Positions 34,817 to 38,828 of a stretch of 38,828 nucleotides of DNA are shown piece after piece. The position numbers and the translations under genes were made by a program. The stretch lies in NCBI GenBank assembly GCA_012064415.1, contig SSNU01000141.1:1-38828 (forward strand). Direction: 5' to 3'. Each line of letters opens with the position of its first letter. Positions within the stretch are counted from its first letter, which is position 1. The notes under the pieces are model-generated. The model was not told the DNA's origin. It saw only the letters and a list, made by a program, of their open reading frames with translations, and did no database searches. This DNA comes from Gyrodactylus bullatarudis (Eukaryota > Platyhelminthes > Monogenea > Gyrodactylidea > Gyrodactylidae).

Positions 34817-37015
34817 CCCTTTCGATCCCAGGGGTCATATATGACCCCAAACTTCAAAATTTCATATCTTTTATCACAATAATACCCCTGTATACAGATC
34901 AACACCATATTACTTCTTCAATTAATTACTGATTAATCATTTTTGAAAGAAAAATTTAATTAGCACCTTTTGTACCACTTTTATAAATCCTTGTCTACCA
35001 TGACAACCAAGTGTTCGTTCAATATTCTTTAATTACTATACTAAATGGCATAGAGATTTCTAATTTTATGTAATGATACCTGACTGAAAGCTTATCATAC
35101 CTCATGAAAAACATTGATTCTATTGGTCAATGGGCCAGAGGTACATTATTTTAAAGTTTGGGTCATATGTGACCCACTGGGATATAACGTAATGTTAGAT
35201 GAGGTTGAAATCAAATGTACACGGTCCGGAAAAACATATTCATTACTCATGATTCCTGCTCCAGATAATTCAGATGAAGAAGTTGAAGAAGAAGTTCAGC
35301 CTCTTGATCAAGAATTCATCGACAATGAGCCAGTAGATGATCTAGAAGAAGAACTTGAAGATTTGGATCTGAGAACAAATCATTTAAGAAATACCAGAAA
35401 TCAAAGATAGAAATACAATTTCAAAGCAGAGAAAATAAATCCCAGACAAAGACAATGTTAGAGTATTTCAATCTGTTTTTTAGCGAAAGTATGGTCTCAT
35501 TGATGGTAAATGAATCGAATATCTACGCGACTCAAAACTGTCAACGTCTGGGCGCAACATTGAACGATGGAAAAATCTTCCTTGGTCTTCTTATGAAAAT
35601 GTGTATCATACATCTTCCACGTTATCGAATGGTTTGGACAAAGGAGACAATAGTTGAAGCCATTGCAAATATCATGCCTAGGAATAAATTTGAATTATAG
35701 AAAAAAAATCTGCATTTTGCAGAAAATCTTCTCCTGAATACGGAAGATAGGCTATACAAAATAAGAGATTTTACAGAGATCTTCAGAAATAACTTCAAGA
35801 TCAAATTCAGTCTGTAGATGAGCAGATAATTCCGTTAAAAGGAAAGTCAAGGCTGAAACAGTATCTTCCGTGTAAGCCTCACAAGTGGGGCATCAAAATC
35901 TTCGGGTGATTTTGTTTTGAAAGTTTGTGAACATATTCCAAAAAATTCTGGTCACATATTATGCTTTGAAAACTACTTTACTGGATTTGATCTTCAGAAA
36001 TCACTTCTAAGGTAAGGAGTTCATTCAATGGGAACAATCCGTTCAAATCGTTTGCAAAATCTTAAGGAACTGAAATCAGAGAAAGAATTGAAACAACAAG
36101 GTCGAGGAAGCTTTGATTTTCTGTTCTCTCCATCTTAGAAGCTTTACCTTCTCCGATGGTTTGATAATCGTCTACTTTCACTGGTTCTGATCCGGTAACT
36201 ACAATAAAAAGATGGGACAGTAAGACTAAGAAATCCGAGCAGATTCCATACCCGAATGCTGTCAAAACCTATAATAGTGCAATGGGCAGAGTTGACCTCT
36301 TCGATTCTCTAGTGGCTCGCTATAGGATCAGATATAGAGCAAAAGCATGGCGAGATTCCTTAGCTAATCTAAAATAATTCCATTTCTATTTTTATTTTTC
36401 TTAAGGTACGTCTCTGTATTCCAATGGGTCCTTACAAACTCTTTGGTGAATGGATGGATCCTATATAAAAGAGAAAATCCGGATGAGAAGATAGATCTTC
36501 TCTTTTTTACAACACGAATATCAGAAATGATCATAAAAGAAGCGCAGGGAAAGAAGCCAATCAAGAGAGCATTTAATAAATCTAATCAGAGCAACATTGA
36601 AGAAATGTCATTCAAAAGATCCAGACGGCTTAATAATAGCTCAATACTCGATTTGTCTTCCAAAGACCGTCGAAGATGCAGAGTTTGCAACAAGAAGGTC
36701 CCAGATCTATGTTCTGAATGCAATGTATTTTTATGTATTACTCATGGAATCAATGGTTACATGAGATACCATCAAAATAAATTCTAAATTATCAATATAA
36801 TAAACAACAAATTATTATCTACTTAAAAGTAGACGCATATTTTTGCCACTCCCTTACATCCCAGTGGGTCACATATGACCCATCATAGATCTAGTTGAAG
36901 ATGATCCCGCACAGAAATTTGATCGAAGACAAAATTTACCAGGAGCTTAACAAAGACCAATTGCTTTTGAAATTAGAGCTCTATCTCAATTTATAAGCGT
37001 ATGGGATCAAAAGGG
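34817..37015 (+). mobile_element. piggyBac DNA transposon, full-length but inactive
   Basis: The ends CCCTTTCGATCCCA (34817-34830) and TGGGATCAAAAGGG (37002-37015) match at 13 of 14 positions and are flanked by TTAA (34813-34816, 37016-37019), the piggyBac target. Directly inside the left end is the 18-bp palindrome GGGGTCATATATGACCCC. A 25-bp inverted repeat lies at 35159-35183 and 36858-36882 (core GGGTCATATGTGACCC). The site corresponds to ...CTTTTAAAAATG... in PLE-B sequence. Confidence 0.92.
35114..36787 (+). pseudogene. piggyBac transposase, several frameshifts and stops
   Basis: An acidic N-terminal region (DNSDEEVEEEVQPL) leads to MLEYFNLFFSESMVSLMVNE and NIYATQ, the DDE_Tnp_1_7 start. 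Later LCFENYFTGFDLQKSLL corresponds to the FDNYFTS block, with the catalytic D replaced by E, then MGTIRSNRLQ, LKSEKELKQQGRGSFDF and NAVKTYNSAMGRVDLFDSLV. The last frame (36443-36787) has NGWILYKREN and ends in a cysteine-rich zinc-binding domain, CRVCNKKVPDLCSECNVFLC...H..YH. At least four frame breaks. The order and length fit a full piggyBac transposase. Confidence 0.9.
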
Positions 37016-37019
37016 TTAA

Positions 37020-37370
37020 AAATGATAAAAGTTAAAAAATTCATTCAAGTTAATAATTTACAAATAATGAAAGAAATAGTAAAAGTTGAAGAATATTAGA
37101 ATAAAATGTAAGCTGAAAAAACACCAAAACTCTCCAATAAATTGCAACAGTGGAGAGAAAAGTGAAAAAGCTCACATAGGTCAGGGGAGTTGAAGATTAT
37201 ATGAATAGTTCTTTTGAACACATAGATTGGGTTTGTATAGATTAATAAAGAATTTCTCTCTAACCCATACATCTATGCTAAATCTTTATGAATCAAACTG
37301 AACAGTCTCTGGGTTTTAAATACAATTTTCAATTGTATATTATAATTAAATTGATTTTCTTAGTATTGTT
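37020..37370 (-). pseudogene. PLE family B 3' end, continuation beyond the piggyBac insertion
   Basis: It matches 1626-2150 on the minus strand: untranslated region with CTCTCCACTGTTGC, then remnants of the KEKF and YKPN-x-CVQK coding end near 37200-37260, and a connector piece (LKIVFKTQRLF-like) near 37280-37350. The endonuclease core is deleted, as at 12.3 kb. Confidence 0.7.
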
Positions 37371-37900
37371 CCAACATAACTTTGGTTCTCTTTAATAAGT
37401 TTAGTTTCTTGAGCAAGTTTGTTTCATCAAAAGCTTTACTGAGTTATATAAAATAATAAAAGCAAAGTTAAATTTCAACGCTAACTCTAAACTTAAGCAC
37501 GGAAAGTATATTTTAAACCTGTCTTGTAACTATAACGTAAGTCAAATGTATCTAAGAATTGTATTATTTGAGAAATCTAAGAATGAAAATTAAATTTTAT
37601 AAATCCATTCAAAAAACGCCAAGAGTTATGTAAGAAGAAACGAAAAATTTAAACAAAAATTCCTATTTAAAAAAACGTTTTTAAAAATGGAATAGAAAAT
37701 TATTGCTCGAATTGACCTAAGTAGTCATGTCATCCACATCTACAAATTTCAGAAATCTGGGCGAAACTTGATCCAAAAGGACCTTCTAAACTTTGTCCGA
37801 TCAATATGAAATTTTGTCATCTGTCTTATTGAGCAAATTAAAAGGACTTGAGGGCCCGGGCTATTCGATTTTCGCTTTTTTTCTCTTCACTGCTGCTAAT
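37371..37900. other. No gene recognised
   Basis: AT-rich; short open stretch LKHGKYILNLSCNYNVSQMY near 37495 without recognisable family. Confidence 0.4.
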
Positions 37901-37977
37901 TATTGAAGAGTTTTTGGTGTTTTTTTCAGCTTACAAAATATTCTTATTTCCATTCAAATTTTTACTTTTATCATTTT

Positions 37978-38028
37978 CAAAGAGAGAGCACTGATGATTC
38001 TTTAAGAAATGCGCATTTGGTTCTTAAT
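37978..38028 (+). ncRNA. Hammerhead ribozyme relic, PLE family B terminus (copy B5)
   Basis: CAAAGA, GAGAGCA, CTGATGA, TTCTTTAA, GAAA, TGCGCATT, TGGTTCTT. AAAGA is complementary to TCTTT. Helix III (ATGCGCAT) is strong, while helix I has mismatches. PLE-B 3' sequence precedes it and an ORF-start-like frame follows. Confidence 0.7.
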
Positions 38029-38105
38029 ATATTTTCTTACATATTTCTAAACTTTTTATTGAAAAGACAAAAACTTTTCCACAAATATTAATTTTTTTCT
38101 AATAC

Positions 38106-38196
38106 AGTTGTCCCCCAGCTTTGGCATATGGGAAAGGGCACAACCCACTTTTCCAAGGAAAAAATGTTTTTTCTTTTGTCCGTGTACTTTTTTTAG
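38106..38196. repeat. Tigger/pogo-like terminus, copy 1
   Basis: TA-CAGTTGTCCCCCAG...GCATATGGGAAAGGGCAC...AAAAAATG, repeated in the same orientation at 38625-38713. CAG(T)-x-GTCCCCC after a TA is the kind of terminus seen in Tigger elements. No inverted partner in the window. Confidence 0.6.
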
Positions 38197-38241
38197 CCGA
38201 ACATCTTCGAAAATATTTTGAGAATTCAATGAAGAACTCAT
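38190..38241 (-). pseudogene. PLE family A ORF start, minus strand
   Basis: MSSSLNSQNIFEDVR from 38241, then the frame runs into the Tigger-like repeat. It lies ~27 bp after hammerhead A7 on the same strand. Confidence 0.65.
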
Positions 38242-38267
38242 TGTGAGGATTCAGAAATCGAGTGAAA

Positions 38268-38322
38268 ATTTAGTAATAAAGCTTATATTTCGCCGGATCT
38301 CTTCAGACTATTACACAGGCTT
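38268..38322 (-). ncRNA. Hammerhead ribozyme, PLE family A terminus (copy A7)
   Basis: Minus strand: GCCTG, TAGT, CTGAAGA, GATCCGGC, GAAA, TATAAGCTTTAT, T, ACTA. Helix I is UAGU/ACUA (4 bp, covariant of A6). The upstream strand GCCTG pairs with CCGGC with one mismatch (GCCGG in A1 pairs fully). Confidence 0.75.
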
Positions 38323-38624
38323 GATATATATAGTAAAATTCAACAGATAAATTTTCTTTGTCATCCTCTGATTGGTTAAAATCAATATTATCGACTGATG
38401 AAGGGGAGGGAGTAAAATATAAAAAAATATCAAAATTCTACAGAAAATCATTGGTTTATTTAGTTTTCCTTTCAATCTTGTGTTTCTGCGTAGAAAAAAG
38501 TGGGAGAAATATTTTCTGCTTCACAATTTTAATTTTCATATAGAAAAGTTGATAGAAAATAACCTTCTTACAAAATTACTATGATTAGACATTGGTAACA
38601 ATTCTAAGCATTTATAAGAATACA
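38323..38624. other. PLE-A terminus flank and unassigned sequence
   Basis: 38323-38400 matches the region upstream of hammerhead A1 (the CCAATCAGAGGAT segment at 642). The rest is AT-rich with no gene. Confidence 0.45.
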
Positions 38625-38713
38625 GTTGTCCCCCAGGTTTGCCATATGGGAAAGGGCACACCCCACTTTTCCAAGAAAAAAATGTTTTTTCTTTTGTCCA
38701 CATACTTTTTAGT
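38625..38713. repeat. Tigger/pogo-like terminus, copy 2
   Basis: Direct repeat of 38106-38196 with few differences. Confidence 0.6.
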
Positions 38714-38828
38714 AGGTCTATTAGTTAGTTAGAAATTTTTTTTCCGAAAAATATCAAGAATTTGAGATTTTCATATCATTTTGTGGGAAATTGAATTCTG
38801 ATCAGAATGATATAGAGTTTCGGTATCA

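Noticed and set aside
1..38828. CRISPR array, prokaryotic operon or Shine-Dalgarno signals
   Set aside because: No regularly spaced short repeats; all coding content is of eukaryotic mobile elements, with a spliceosomal intron.
1..38828. LTR retrotransposon or endogenous virus
   Set aside because: No gag, protease or integrase motifs and no LTR pair were seen; the RTs all carry Penelope or LINE signatures.

Overview
The window looks like a repeat-rich, AT-rich stretch of an invertebrate animal genome, with no convincing host gene. Nearly every recognisable coding segment belongs to a eukaryotic mobile element: Penelope-like retroelements (PLEs) with reverse transcriptase (RT) and GIY-YIG endonuclease, two LINE lineages, and DNA transposons of the Merlin, mariner, pogo/Tigger, piggyBac and an unnamed 8-bp-target-duplication type. 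There is also a tRNA-derived SINE. A GT-AG intron of 34 nt in the Merlin gene and tRNA-type A/B boxes confirm a eukaryote. An arthropod (for example a crustacean) is only a guess, based on remembered relatives of the 17.2-19.9 kb transposase.

Layout. 0-2.8 kb: 3' end of PLE family A, then head-to-head pieces of PLE family B. 3.1-5.7 kb: a Merlin element with an apparently intact spliced transposase, invaded by a SINE that carries a tRNA-like promoter and a hammerhead ribozyme. 6-10.8 kb: fossil PLE and LINE RTs and a TA-flanked inverted-repeat element that has swallowed a tandem PLE-A remnant. 11.7-15.4 kb: SINE pieces, a deleted PLE and two long-inverted-repeat elements. 16-20.2 kb: PLE family C (minus strand), whose RT is split by a 2666-bp DNA transposon with terminal inverted repeats and an 8-bp target duplication. 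20.2-27 kb: LINE copies, a Tigger fragment, a mariner and PLE-A/B termini. 27.3-29.8 kb: a large inverted duplication with a PLE-A 5' end in its spacer. 30-32.6 kb: the best PLE-A copy. 33-37 kb: a piggyBac MITE, a second, deleted copy of the 17 kb transposase family, and a full-length but dead piggyBac nested in PLE-B sequence. 37-38.8 kb: further PLE termini and two Tigger-like ends.

The main result is the density of hammerhead ribozymes. Eight copies occur in PLE-A termini, five in PLE-B termini, one in PLE-C, and one good plus two damaged copies in SINEs. In the PLE-A and PLE-B copies the segment between CUGANGA and GAAA is exactly 8 nt and forms no proper helix II. Instead 5-6 nt of it are complementary to the RNA just 5' of helix I, and this pairing covaries between copies. 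That suggests a pseudoknot standing in for helix II. The ribozymes sit between the 3' end of one PLE unit and the ORF start of the next, the position expected if they process tandem PLE transcripts. This function is inferred, not shown.

All alignments were made by eye; percent identities, family names and copy numbers in the genome were not computed.
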